Source of the DNA: Mesodorylaimus sp. YZB2_4
Lineage: Eukaryota > Nematoda > Enoplea > Dorylaimida > Dorylaimidae
DNA length: 64,000 bases
Direction: 5' to 3'
NCBI GenBank assembly: GCA_030248295.1
Contig: JASANH010000938.1
Span: 1,798,001 to 1,862,000 of the forward strand
Position 1 is the first letter of the stretch; every line of letters begins with the position of its first letter. The notes below the pieces were generated by a model. That model worked only from the letters and a program-made list of their open reading frames with translations. It was not told the origin of the DNA and ran no database searches. The position numbers and the translations under genes were made by a program. This document shows, piece after piece, positions 32,276 through 44,800 of the stretch.

Positions 32276-35200
32276 GCACTGTATTGCTGTAGCTTTAATC
32301 CGGTTAGTCTTTCCGTTATAGTCTCAAGACACGTATGGCCGTCGCGTAGGTGGAATGAAGACTCGTGTCTTTCGTAAACTTGGAACAGATCGGATGATGG
32401 GTACTGTTACTGATTCGTCATCATCTCTCCTAATCCGGTTTTAATAGGTTATCAGGAAATATAATTTATTTGCCTCGTCAGCAGGTCTTTTCGTTATTTC
32501 TCATCATATCGTAAGTACCGAAACTGCGTAATTTTTAGGTGTTGGAGTGGGAAGTGCGGAGGCGTTGTTTTGGGAGGTGAAATCACTGATAACGTATCAC
32601 GCGTCATATTCGTTTTCGTTGATTGAGTTGTTGTTTCGCAATTTAAAAATAAATTAGTTCTAATGGCCCGATTTCGGCACTCGAGGTCGTGTGGATATTT
32701 GAAAAGATACACATGGTCTGTTTTTTGTGCCATTATACAGTATATGAAAGGGGGACAATTCGCTTCGGAACAAATCATAACGAAGCGATTGAGATTTGTG
32801 TGTGTCGACAGTAGAGTGATTTTCGTCGGTCGTTTACCTTTCATACGCCACGGTTCTGGTTTTTCATTATTCTCTCTTACTATGTTAGTTTTAAGGTCGC
32901 GAGTATAATAATATCGTAAAATGGACAGTTTTTGACCGATGTTTATTTGACTGCCAGTCGTCGTTCTCTAATTGCGGGTTGCCAGAGATTAGGTATTTGT
33001 CGAGTTTGACTTCGAGTTTTTCCCCGGATGTGTAATTTTCATGTCCGGAAAAGTAAGTTTAGATTCTCCGGCTCGTGCGTCCTTGTGGTCCGCACATATT
33101 GGCCAGACGGGCTCTTGGGTAGTGGACGCGTGTGTTGTTGAATAATCTGATTTGCACAAATTGTGGATTGGCACGCTTTTTCGTGACCACGTGTTCTTCA
33201 GATGAGCTCGTGACGCTTTTCCTTTTTCGTTGTGCTCCGGCGAATAGACATGAACGCATTCGACTTATTAAATCGGCAAATTATTGAGTCTATTCGGGCG
33301 GTGCGAAGACGCTTATTGATCGGCTTTCTCGGAGCTGGTTTTTCGACCAACTACTGGGCTGGTCATTGATTTTTTGGAAATGAGGAGGTTTCTGTTGTGA
33401 ATGAACATAGTTTTCGTCCTATCATTCGACGCCAGTAGGGTGAGTCTAGTTCGGATGGGTGCAAAGACTAGTTTGGGAGTCAGGACAATGCCTTTCATCG
33501 TTCGCTTGCAAAGCGACAAAAGACCCGTTGGTGCTGGTCGGACGACAGTACTATTGTGAGCGTTTTTCGTGTTATTTTTTGCTGGGGTTGCGTTGATTTC
33601 TTTAGTCCCGTTCGCATATTGAATCCTTACAGTTTTCGAGTCGATTGTGTTTATGATGGAAGATGGAGGGCGAGTTTGAAAATGTGACAACTCCAAGAAT
33701 CGTTGTGAGTCAAGAGCCTGCAAATTGTCGTTGCTTTGTGAAAGCAGTTTGCCGACTGTGCTGCGCTAGCGTTCGTCACGTGAATGATATTGGCTTTGGC
33801 GCGCCTTTGTGTGAAACTTTCTTTGGATTGTGAGCTCGTTTGCATGACTGATCCCGTTGGCAGTTGATTGAGCGGATCCATATGGAATAGGTCGTCACAT
33901 GTATCGGTTCATTTGCGTCGTTCTTCTCACCTGAAGACGATTGGGCGGAGAGAAGAGGGGCACCAAGTAGAAATTTCTAAATTCTGCGTCTCTGGCTGAC
34001 TGATTTGGACTTTTTTGGTAGGCGTAGTATTCTTGACGAGTTGAAGAGTTGTTGATTTTCGATGAACTCGGCATCCGTCAGTTTTGTTGAAAATGTTGCC
34101 GTATTGGAGCATGTAAATGTTTTCAGGGTTGTTTCCAAAGAGTCCAGACGGGTCGGGTCTTAAAGACGTCGACGAATTAGTGAAGGACGCTCGGAAAAAA
34201 AGGCGGCGCGTCTGCTTCCGTTTATAACTAGTGTCGGAATAGGGGTGCCACGCAGGCCGTGGTATACGGGTAGGGCCGCGTGATTCCAAGTTGAGTCGGC
34301 TGACTGGCGACGATCAGGAAAGCGTGAAATTGAGGGCGAAACGGTGGCGCGTTTTGTGGGAAATCTGGGCTGATCGCAGACTGTTTGAGTCGTCGCGGGC
34401 ACACAAATGAGAAAGTTATGGCGCTCGTCTCGCGCGTGCCACAACGAGTTTAACGACTAGGTTAGATTGTTTGAGCGGTGCTCAACGTTCCGACACCGAC
34501 TCGGCGATGGTGTCGCTTCAATTAGCGAGAATCGTTGTCGAAGCTCTGTTGCGGGTAAACCGCCGAACGGCCATTCTGGACCGCGTTATGCATGGCTATC
34601 GGCTGGATTTTGATCGGTGTACCTCGTATGAGTGCGAACGTACTCGTGCTGTCTTTGGTCATTTAGATCGGTTGGTCAGCTCGTCGAGGGTGTGCTGCAA
34701 ATGTTGAGTTTTTTGGAGGCGTTCTTCAGTGTGTGAAGAATCTGATTTGCCTGAGATGGCGAGGTCGCAATCTCAAGGTACAGCAACATTGACGCGCGTT
34801 TTTTGGCGGGGCGGTTATAATGGAGTGGTGATCGCGAGCTTCGACCAGGACCAGTTTCCGTAGCTAGGAATGGTTGATTTGAGCTTAGCTCCCAGCACCT
34901 ATTGACACTCACTTCGCTTACACTGGTTTTACGAGTTGGCATTGAAAAATAAGGAAATTGGTGAAAAGCAATGTCGGGTTGTGTTCATTGCACACAGGAT
35001 GTGTGTTTAGCCTTTGTTAGGCTTGATTGCTTTAACGCACTCTGACGTCAGGAAGGACCTTGCGGATAGGTGAAATGGGGAGTAGGATCGTTTAGACCAG
35101 TACAGAGTTGAGTTTGTGAAGTCGGTCATTTTTTAAAATAAAAACTTCACCTTTTTGAAGTGGAAAGTGGTTCGATGTTGTGCGGTCAGCGGGAGTGTTG

Positions 35201-37346
35201 CGAAAGAGGGTCGAGTGATGTATTCGGCACCCGTTTGGCGGCCAGTGGGTATAGTCGTAAATCATGCGGGCCAGAAGGTGTGGACGGCGCGATGTCGATT
35301 TGCGACTTGTCCTGACGCGATTTTGGGGGAGAGGGCAGGTTTGTTTCTCGGTCCATTTTCGAGGATAGGCGGGCGCGGGGAATGAAGACTCGTCAGCTGT
35401 TGCAGCCACTTAACCCAACTGCCTGACGGAATGTAACGGATTAGTGGTATTTACCTGTGCTAGAAAAATGCTGCGGGAATTCGACACCATTTCGTCCGTG
35501 TGTCTTATTGTATATGATGACTTGTTGCGCATTAAAATGGAGTGGTCTCAGTTTAGGTAGCTCGCGCCATCCATCACCAGCTTGCTACTTGGTCCTGCTC
35601 AGAACAGATTTCTAGCCGAGGGCTATTCGATGATGTAATCTCAGACCCAGGCAGAGTTCAGCTTGGGTGGCGAGTGTGCGACAGAGCAGTTCATGTGCCG
35701 AAGCTGCTCTGCGAAAGGATCAGGTTGCCTCCTTGATTCGTGAAGTGGGTTCTTGATCTCATTCTGCATGCTCGGTGCTCTTGGTTGGTCGTGCGCTCAG
35801 GCCTGTCACGCGGCTCATCGGCTCGGTAAGCTCGCACACTCGTGGGCAATTGGTGATTGTGTTGTGTCGGCATCTATTATCTCACTGGCGCGAAGCAGTA
35901 CTGTGCAGTGCGCACTGGTGCCGTTTTATCGATATCCATTATTGATCTTGGCATTAATGCATAGCGAATGGGTTTCGTCGAGGCTCGGTTGGTGGCCTGG
36001 GCAGTCGGTGACAGTCTTTAGGCCGGTGGGGATTGCGTTAGCTATGTGTGCTAGCTGGAAAAAATTGCGATGGGACGCGCTGGTGTGTTGGTCGTACATA
36101 GCTTTTGACAAGGATTACATTCGCCATGACAACTAGTGCGAGGGTAAAAATAAGAAGTTGCACACGCGGCCCCAGCGGGCAACAAGATGGTACGGCGTGA
36201 CATTTAATTTAGACAAGGCGGGCGAACAAGCTGAGTGGAGATTGAACGAGTGAATTGACGTGTTTATCTAATGGGCTTTTATTTTGTCTTTATTGATAGG
36301 TGCATTGAGTGCGGCGAGACGGTGGTCAGCGGTGCCAGTCGTTAGTGTCGCAAATTTGAACAACGCCGAGAAGCCATAAAATTTCGAGGACGGACGTGCA
36401 GACTGACCATACTTGAACTGGGTCGTTTGGAACCAACTGTCCAGCTTCAGCGGATCGCGAGAGAAGTCACGAAAAGGCCAGCCACTCTTCAGACGTCTGC
36501 CCTCGTGTCGTTCGAATTGGCAGCTGTAAACTCGCCCCGCCGGCTTAGAATTTCGACTGCTTATCGTCAGCAGGCGGTCTTATTTCGCCCCAGTCGCACG
36601 GCCGACCCATTGCTTATTTACTGGTTTCCAACTTGTTAGCGGCAGCCATCGGTCATTTCCTGTTGGATATTCTCAGTGGTAACGGTGATCTGAGTTAGAG
36701 GCCGTTGGGGCGAGCGCCGGTTCAACGATCTTGGTCGAGGCGTATATTGTCGTTCGGAAGTTTTTGACGATCCGCGACGAATTGTCCGAGCCAACAAAAG
36801 GCGTGGTGGACTGTGCGAAATTGGTTCGTAGATTGTACGATTTCGTTACGGAGAGTCAGTCATTCTTGGTGCCATTCCTGCAATTGCCAACCCAAGGTGG
36901 CCCATTGTCGAGCAAAGGAGTATGAGGGCGTAGAAAAAAGTTTTACGCAAGGGCGTCGACGTGATTTTTTACGACAGTTCATTGTATTATTACGACGTCG
37001 TATTTGCGACGAGTGCCAGTGCCAAACTGATCAGCAAAGTGGGGATTATTGCTAGACCTGTGCCGGTGTGTTAGCTCACTTCGTCGATCCAGGTAATTCC
37101 GTGCAAAGTGCTCAATCAATCGCGTTTGATCCATATTCTCACCCATTACTCTTGTGTGTCGGCCAAAGAAAGCGGCATTCTGGAAAGTGTCGGTCATTCC
37201 TTGGAAAGTTGGTAAGTCATTTGCCCTGTTCCCAATTGCCATCTCTGAAAAGTTGGGTTCGTTGTTTAGGATTGGACCATAGTGCGTGTTAGTGTCGAAT
37301 TGGACTGGTTGTGGACGGGCATTAGTGTGAATTTGGTAAAGTTGCA
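32276..37346. other. 5 kb GT-rich stretch with weak coding-like fragments
   Basis: The plus strand is visibly enriched in G+T over A+C (about 38 of 60 bases in lines I counted near 33.2 kb). Frames open on the minus strand here are Asn/Thr/Pro-rich, which is what the skew alone would produce. On the plus strand, fragments such as VVRKFLTIRDELSEPTKG (about 36745) and GVDVIFYDSSLYYYDVVF (about 36950) look coding but lack clear partners. No transposase, reverse transcriptase or structural RNA was recognised. Confidence 0.35.
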
Positions 37347-39098
37347 ATGACTCGGCAATCGTATTACGAGGTGTTGGGCGTCGCCGCTGTGGCAACGGAC
37401 CAAGATATCAAGAAAGCGTAAGTGGAATTTTCGTTGATAGATGAGTGAAATTCCTTTGTGTAAGAGGCTAGGTTTTCAAGTGGCACGGATTGGGTTTGCT
37501 CCTATTTCTGACACGTTGTTCATATTTTTAGTCTGGTAGCACTACGAGGTGTTCCAAGCTAATATCATCCCGTCTCTAAGACCATGGGGCAAAGTAATTT
37601 CGAGAATTGGAATGTAGATATATAGCTTTCAAGAAAAATTTATCAGCTGCTTTGGTGGAATTTAGAAGCGCAAATGTCTTTTGATGTTAGTTTTTTAAAA
37701 CTAACGTTCTAAAGAATGACAGGTGGTGTCTAATGTTGCCTTTAAGTGGGGCCTGTTGAGCAAAAATGTCTAGTGAAGGGTGGACTGGAGTTGCATGGCA
37801 TGATAAGACGGGTGATAAAGGCAGAGAGGGTTTGGCGGCACCTTTGATAGGCTGGGAGTGGCACACCATATTAGTTCATGAGCTGCAGTGTAGCGCGTTT
37901 TTTCCCGGTAAATAGAGCGAGTCACGTTTTCTGGCTGAATAGGAGTGTTCGTAGGCAGAAAAAAAGACGTAGTAAAATTTCACACCTTTATTGGAATGGC
38001 CTTGAGACAGAATGCGCACTTGACCATGGAAATTCAGATAACGAGATGCGGACGGAACACGTGTAGTTGAGATTTTTATGAAGGGACGTGATTCATGTTT
38101 GCTGCTTGATGAGACTAATTTCGGAGGAAAAAAGGTTTTTATACGATTTTAGGTATCGCAAACTGGCCTTGCAATGGCATCCTGACAAGAATCCTCAAAA
38201 TAAGGACGAGGCGGAGAAGAAATTCAAAGAGATAGCTGAAGCGTATGAAGTTTTGGCGGACAGTAAGTGCTTGGTGGGACTCGGGTTATTGTTGGGTGTA
38301 AAAGTGCCTGCACTTTTTAGAGAGCAAGCGGTCGTTGTACGATCGATTTGGCGAAGAAGGATTGAAGCCCGGAATGAATGCCAGTTCTTTCAATTCCGAT
38401 CATCATGTATTTTCTGGATTTCACTTCCGTTCGCCCTTCGACGTATTCCGAGAGTTTTTCGGCGGGCGAGATCCTTTCGCTGAATTCTTCAATTCTCGCG
38501 ACCCATTTACTTCGTTTCCATTTCGCACCGATCCGTTCGAAAATTTCTTCGGCGGACCTAACTTTGCTAGAAGTAAAATAAATCTGGAAAGGCTTGGCTT
38601 GCGTAAAGCTAAGACTTTTCTCTCTTTGCAGAACCGGGTGCTCGAGTACCGACCTGGGATCGAGAAACGAACGGGATGTCGGAGAATGCGTTTAATGGTC
38701 ATTTCCACTTCGACCCCTTCCACGACTTGCACGAAAATGGGTCCGCAGCTGGCGACCGAGGGTATGGTTATGGCACTCAGTTTGGGCGGAGGCGCGTGGT
38801 GATCGTGCGTGTTGTGTTTCAGAGGCTTCTTGTCGACGACCAGTTTCAGTAGCAGTGGTGAACCCGGCAAGGCGGCCAGTGTTCGTAAGACATCAACAAG
38901 TACCAAAATTGTGGACGGGAAAAAAGTCATAACGAAAAAGTAAGTGCAGGTCATGGGTGGCAAGCCGAGGTCACCTTGGGTTTGTGTTTCAGGACGATAG
39001 AAAATGGTATGGAAACAGTGGAAGTATTGGAAGATGGCAAATTGATGTCACGAACCGTAAATGGTGTTCAACAACCAATAGCGGCTGGAGCTCAGTAG
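37347..39098 (+). CDS. DNAJB6: DNAJB6-like J-domain chaperone
   Basis: Six exons (37347-37417, 38153-38262, 38321-38572, 38632-38761, 38823-38939, 38993-39098) give 261 residues. The J domain (1-70) contains YYEVLGV, the HPD triad at residues 33-35 within QWHPDKN, and [23 protein letters not shown] Gly/Phe-rich region follows ([23 protein letters not shown]), then a Ser-containing segment, and the family's C-terminal block [21 protein letters not shown]. The last block matches DNAJB6/B2-type class B J proteins rather than DNAJB1. In animals these chaperones stimulate Hsp70 and suppress aggregation of polyglutamine and other amyloid-prone proteins. The Ser/Thr-rich stretch responsible for this in human DNAJB6 is short here. 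Intron 1 is 735 bases, long for this window. Confidence 0.9.
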
Positions 39099-41844
39099 GC
39101 TCGATTTGTGTTTCCGTCCGATGGTAATGTCAAAAAGTTGTTTCTCGTCAGAAGTTCCCGGTTTTATATTTGTTTTTATTTTTGGACGGCCCATGGTCGA
39201 TGTCTAGTTTTTTACAGTTTGGTTTTTTGATGGATTGTGATGGGTATGAGATTGTGAGTAGGAGTGTGAGTGATATTTTCGATGGTTTTTTACTAATGAC
39301 CAGTCGCCTTGACTTAAGCGAATAACTGCCGGATAGCGAACGTTTTTCTACGTGTTGTGTTTTGTATGGCCCGCGTGCTGGTCTCCATTTGATGGTTTTT
39401 TAAGAAACGCTAGAGTCGTGTGTTGTGATTCTGAATGGCATCGATTATGTTCGAGAGTCTTGGTTTTGATAGCATTTTTGTGAATGGATTCCGCTGTCTC
39501 GGATTTTGCTTGTGCACCATGCAGTGTGGTTTTGGCCTTTTGAAAGGTTTTGTTTTTGAGGTAAATAATCTGAAATTTTGGGGAGCTGTGACAAGGCGGG
39601 CCGCGATCTTATGTCGCATCTGTCGATGGATAGGATCGTATTCATGCACTTGTACTATGCGAAATATGCGATTTCGAAGGGGTCAGACAATTTCGATGTC
39701 CATTTTTGATCCAGCATCAGCTAATCTGGAGGGGTTTTATAAGATGTACGCATCACTAAACTGAGGACAGTAATTGCATGAAATGGATCTCATCCACCCT
39801 GTGACTCGTTTGCACAAGCCAATGCGCCCCAGTCTGATGTATGCCCTACTTGTTTTGCACGGCCGGCGACAGCTGAAACAGTGCTTGGGTAGGGCTTGTA
39901 CTGCAGGTGAAATTAGTTGCCAGGCCTGCCATGCCCGAGCCGATGTGCACAAAGGAGAGTACCCCTCGTTAGGACAGTGTGCTGCAAATAGAACCGTCCG
40001 AGGGCACAAAAGAACGCAAACGAGCGTGGCTTGTTTGCGAGCTTTTCTCGAAAATGAAGCCTCGATTGGCAGCCTGCTCTGACTTATTGAAGGAGTCGCA
40101 TGTCGCTCGTGTTTGATCCAGATCAACACAGTGGCCATGCGATGCGTTCTGGTCCAGCTTGATTCACAGTTGAGCGGCTAATTGTTAGAGGAAGCTGGCA
40201 CGGGATGCTCATGGGGGCAGGTCGAGATAACACGTATTTAACATGGTTGATTAGAAGCCTGAAGACGAGACTGAAGCCTGAAGACGTGGAGCGAAGGCTA
40301 TAAAAACCCGGGTTAGTGAAGAGACGAGCTATACATATCATCGATCAAGAATGCTGGGGTGCACTGTGGCAAACCCGTCACCAATTCCCATGAGTTCTCT
40401 CAGTGCACTGCGTGTGGATACGATCACAGGCCGTCGTGCACCTTACCCCAATCAGATCGCACTTTCTAAAACTGTCAGACAAGCTGCAAGCTTGATGTTT
40501 GCGACAAGTTTTATTTGGTGACACGCCATGCTGGGCAAGAGGGACGATGCGACAATGTAAGATGCTGGGACTTGCAGTGTTCTGCGGGCGGGCTGCATCG
40601 CACCGAGACACGATCCGCAAACGGTGGATACTGTTTGTGGAAAGACGGACCTGTGTACAGTACTCTAGTCACGAAACTGATGATCAGACAAGGGCAGCAG
40701 CAGGGCAGTGGAAAAAGCAGCACACAAATCCATCGCAGATCAGAACTACCAAGTATGGCTATGCCAGAGGACATGACTTGGTGCAGGGCAATCCCTCACA
40801 TCGAAGCCTACTCACGAACCTCGTTATGAGATGTTGAATCCCACTAGAATATTCTGCCAGCCTCCATCTTATTGGCTTCCGATGCCTCTAATTGAGAACG
40901 TAGGCGTGTTTGTATGCCAGCTTAAAATCCAATTTTTGCTCTCTCAACCCAAGATCCGTCTTGCCAGTTCTTTTCCACTCCTCGTCGACTTTATCAGAGT
41001 CCCAGCCTGCCCTGCAGCGCCTCGGTTTCGCGCCACGTTTTCAAGGCGCTTGCTATTTTTGTCGCCATGCACTCGGGCAAATATCAGAGATTGCGATGGG
41101 AATATTTTGAGAGTAAGTGTCTGTGTCAAGTTTGTTTTCAGTTTGCAAGATGCACGCACGTCTCGTGTTGTCCAGTGTGCGCGCGTTATCTTCTTGGAGG
41201 AGCTGAGGCGGCCCGGTTTGGCACGGCTTGCCGGGGTAATGACTGCGATCGTTCATAAAGTTCGACAATGCACGAGGCCACAACCGGTTGCCAGCTGCAC
41301 CTCATGTGAAATGTAATGCGTTTCAGTCGCAGTTCGAACGAAGAAGCGAATCGCCGTCGAAGCACCCGTGTTTGCACTAACTCTCGTCGAGCCAGTTGAG
41401 GGACGCAGCAGTTGCCTGCTGCAACTGCTGGATGAGAGAGCCGAGAAGCGGCTTCCTCACTCTTCCTCTGCTCAGCTGCGCGTAGGACGTTTTGGCCAAA
41501 GAAAGGGGCTAACGTCAGCGAATGAGCGAGAATCCTGTTTGGCCACGATTGCTTACTTTAGACTGTTGATTAGAGTAGGATCGGAAGATTTTGGCCCGTC
41601 TTTCTTATCTGCGTCCTGCTCGCCCAGTTTTAAACTTTTTGCCTGTTTATCTCCCCTATTTTGCTTCTGAAACTTGCTTCGCAAGCCTGTGGCCGCATTT
41701 TAGCGACAGTGGCGGCCGCGTGGGCAAGAACTCTTCGAATGACTGCCCCACTCTGAAATTGGAATCGACTTACACCCTGGGCAAACCAGAACACGACTCT
41801 GTTCACTTGCAAAGGGGAGGTCGGAGGAAACTTATTGCCCTTCC
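39099..41844. other. Intergenic DNA between DNAJB6 and AMPK gamma
   Basis: It holds the DNAJB6 3' UTR and the upstream region of AMPK gamma. The GT-rich strand bias continues to about 39.75 kb, then stops. Short frames on both strands show no motif. Untranslated or alternative first exons of AMPK gamma may lie here, as is usual for that gene family, but I cannot point to one. Confidence 0.35.
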
Positions 41845-44800
41845 ATGAATACGATACCATTTTATATGGATTTACAAGCCTCGGCATATCACCGAAATCT
41901 GGCCAGGTCCACGTCGAGCGAGGCGAATGGTCAAGGCGACAGCGGTACCACCTACGCGCCTCCTTACCAGCGGTCTAATGTTTACACACGCAGCATTTCA
42001 TTGCGCAATGGTTACAATAATGGCGATCGATATTTGATGGCTAATGGCAATTTCCCCGGCCACCTTGCCTTCTCAAAATGTAAAGCTGGGCGGTTAGGAC
42101 TATTCTTAGGTGACCATCTTAGGCCTGGTTCCATCTCGAAAACAGTCTCGCACGTCAGCCACAGTATTGTGCGATTTGATAAAGACTTCAGTTGACTTCA
42201 CATCGCGTAGGACTCACTTGGCACACGCCTTTCTATGGTCATTAGTGCTGACCCGGTTTTGACGCAGTCGAGCACAAAACTGAGAAGGACGTGGGCGCTG
42301 GCAGGGACCCCACGCATAATCGATCACGATTAGCCAAGATGTGCTGATCCATGGATAGGACTCTGCCCGTGCTGATTCTTTCATTCTCTCCTTGCGGGTC
42401 TGCAAGATCGTAACCAGCTGTTTTCGCATTTCAGCGCAACCCGCAGTGGGCAAAAATGGTTTCCAGAAGGTGGTGGTGGCACAACGCTCTTCGAAAACGG
42501 GTCCTGGAAGCAGTGCGTCGGAGACGGGCTTGGTGTTCAGAGAAGTAAGACCGCTAGTGTTTCGTGATTCCTAAACGGGGTGATAAGGCCAGCACTGCCG
42601 GCATTGTCCGGCTAATTTCGTCGCTCTTCGACTTTCGCCTGCGTTGCGGGCTGACGTGATGCTCGGAGGAGCGTGAAGCATCGATTTTCATGGGTGAGGG
42701 TTGCTAACCCACTTTTTCTTGATTGCGTGCCAAGGTCGGTAGGCAGGGAGCGGAAAAAGATTTACAGAGAATGAATAAATATGATCCTGGCGTTTGTTCG
42801 AATTGAAACTCATCGATTTTTATTGGCGAGGAGTAGCGAATTTAATTAAACGAACCAAGACACTGGCACTTTTTATCAAAATTGGCAATGGCGGAGATGC
42901 AGGCCTCCCTTTTGGCATTAATCGCTGCTTTCCGTTTCGGGTCTGCGACTGCTGTCAGTGCACGGCTGATCGTGAGAGGCACCCTCGAGGAGGGCCTAGG
43001 GTCTCGTGAATGCACTGCGCTGGCCAGAAGATCGGCCAAAGCGGTTACCAATGGAAATAGCGAGAACGTTGACGAAGCAGCGTCAATGTTGGCACGGAAA
43101 AATGAGCGACTTTTATTTCAGTGCACGAGGCGGAGTTTGCGCTTCCAGCAAGGGATCGATATTTCTCAAAGCTGGCTGCTGAGCCAGTTGGTGTGCGAGC
43201 ACGTACCGTAAAAGGCGAGAGTTGTGGGCTTCGCGCTGCAGACTCGTCCCAGGCCAGCTCCTCGATTTCTCCTTCCCACTCGCACCTACTATCAATTGCT
43301 GCTAGTTTTCTCATCTTCTATAAAAGCTGCGACTCTGGTTTTCTTAGTCGGCCGAATGAAGTGACGTTGTTCGGGCTTCTGATTCCACGCATTGTCCGTC
43401 GAGGGCGGAATTAGCTGTTTCGATTTTGGCTTGGCTCCAGTCAACTTGTTTTTCATGTTCGGCAGCTAAGATCACTGGTGGCCCGGCTTGCATTTATTAT
43501 TGATTGCCCAGCTGACGTTGTACCAACTGCTGCTCGGGGACACTGCTCCATGCTAGCTGCCCTTGTTGGCATTTCGGCCATTACAATCCGTCGAGCCTGA
43601 AAACGAGCCTAATGGGTCGGGCGTAGACCAGCGGAGTGCCCCGGACAGCTTGCATCACTCGCCTGAGCGCAAGGGAAATAGCGTTGGTGGCGGATCAGCT
43701 GTTGGTCGGAGCTCGCCACCGTAAATCAACCAGTGAGAAACGAGATCGATCTAATGTTTCCTCAGAATAAACGCTTGAGTAAAGCGTTATACAAGAGGCG
43801 AGTGTCCGATTGTCTGCCCGCATCGGCCCAATTGCTTGTTAACACTGGGGGATGGTCCTCCGTGGCCTTGCACGAAATACAACAATCCATTCTGAATGGC
43901 ACTAATTCGTTTGCGGTTGAGCCACGCACGTCGTGTTGGCTTTTATCACCTCGATACGGATTGAGTAAGGACCGAATGACTGATCTTTCTCTTTTAGGCG
44001 GGCCTTTTCCTCGGTTCCACTATGCAAAGCCTGGTTTTGGGTAAGTAGCAGGGTGGCTGTAGCTATCCACCTCGATCACGTGAAGGTCAGGGCATTTAGT
44101 CCTAGATTGATTACCAGGCGCTTTTTAAAACCTGCCCTCCAGCACACAATGGCTGCGCAGAACATACTAGTCTATGCTTTACTGTGCGTGTACGTGGTTT
44201 ATTCTGACTGCCTATCCAGGCTGTAGCCTCCGGGGCAATCCTCAGATTAATTGGATTAAAGCCTGCTCTTTCTTGGCACATTATTTTCACTTCCCTTTTC
44301 GACGCGGTTTGCGTTTCAGAAAACGAAGACACTGTGTACAGTCAATTCACGAAATGTCATAAGTGCTACGATTTGATTCCGACCAGCACAAAGCTAATTG
44401 TGTTCGATACTCAGCTACCGGTAAGCACGAGCCCCCTCGACCGACCCTATCCGAGTCACAGCACTGTGCATTGCAGGTGAAGAAGGCCTTCTTCGCTCTG
44501 CTTGAGAACGGTGTTCGAGCAGCGCCGTTATGGGACAGTGCAATGGGACAGTTCGTGGGTATGCTGACCATCACCGACTTCATACACATTCTGCGACGTT
44601 ATTATAAATCGGGCGTGGTCGGCATCAAGGAGTTGGAAGAGCACAAAATTGCGACTTGGCGAGGTAGATCAAACTATTGCACATCCGGGGGAGTGCTGGA
44701 CCGGAAGGGAACAGGGTGGGGTCGTTCAGCTGATTATGTTATACCGGATAGCTATCCATGTTTTTCCCTTCCATCCACCCTCGCACGTGACCTACGAACA

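Noticed and set aside
33313-34289. Minus-strand frames that could be a decayed retroelement
   Set aside because: No reverse transcriptase, integrase, protease or zinc-knuckle motif, and no terminal repeats found; composition bias explains the open frames.
36979-37395. 138-codon minus-strand frame opposite DNAJB6 exon 1
   Set aside because: Asn/Arg/Thr-rich as expected from the strand bias, overlaps a confirmed coding exon, no motif.
42882-43211. Plus-strand frame [11 protein letters not shown]... in AMPK gamma intron 2 as an alternative first exon
   Set aside because: No donor site leads it in frame into exon 3, and the sequence matches no known AMPK gamma N-terminus.
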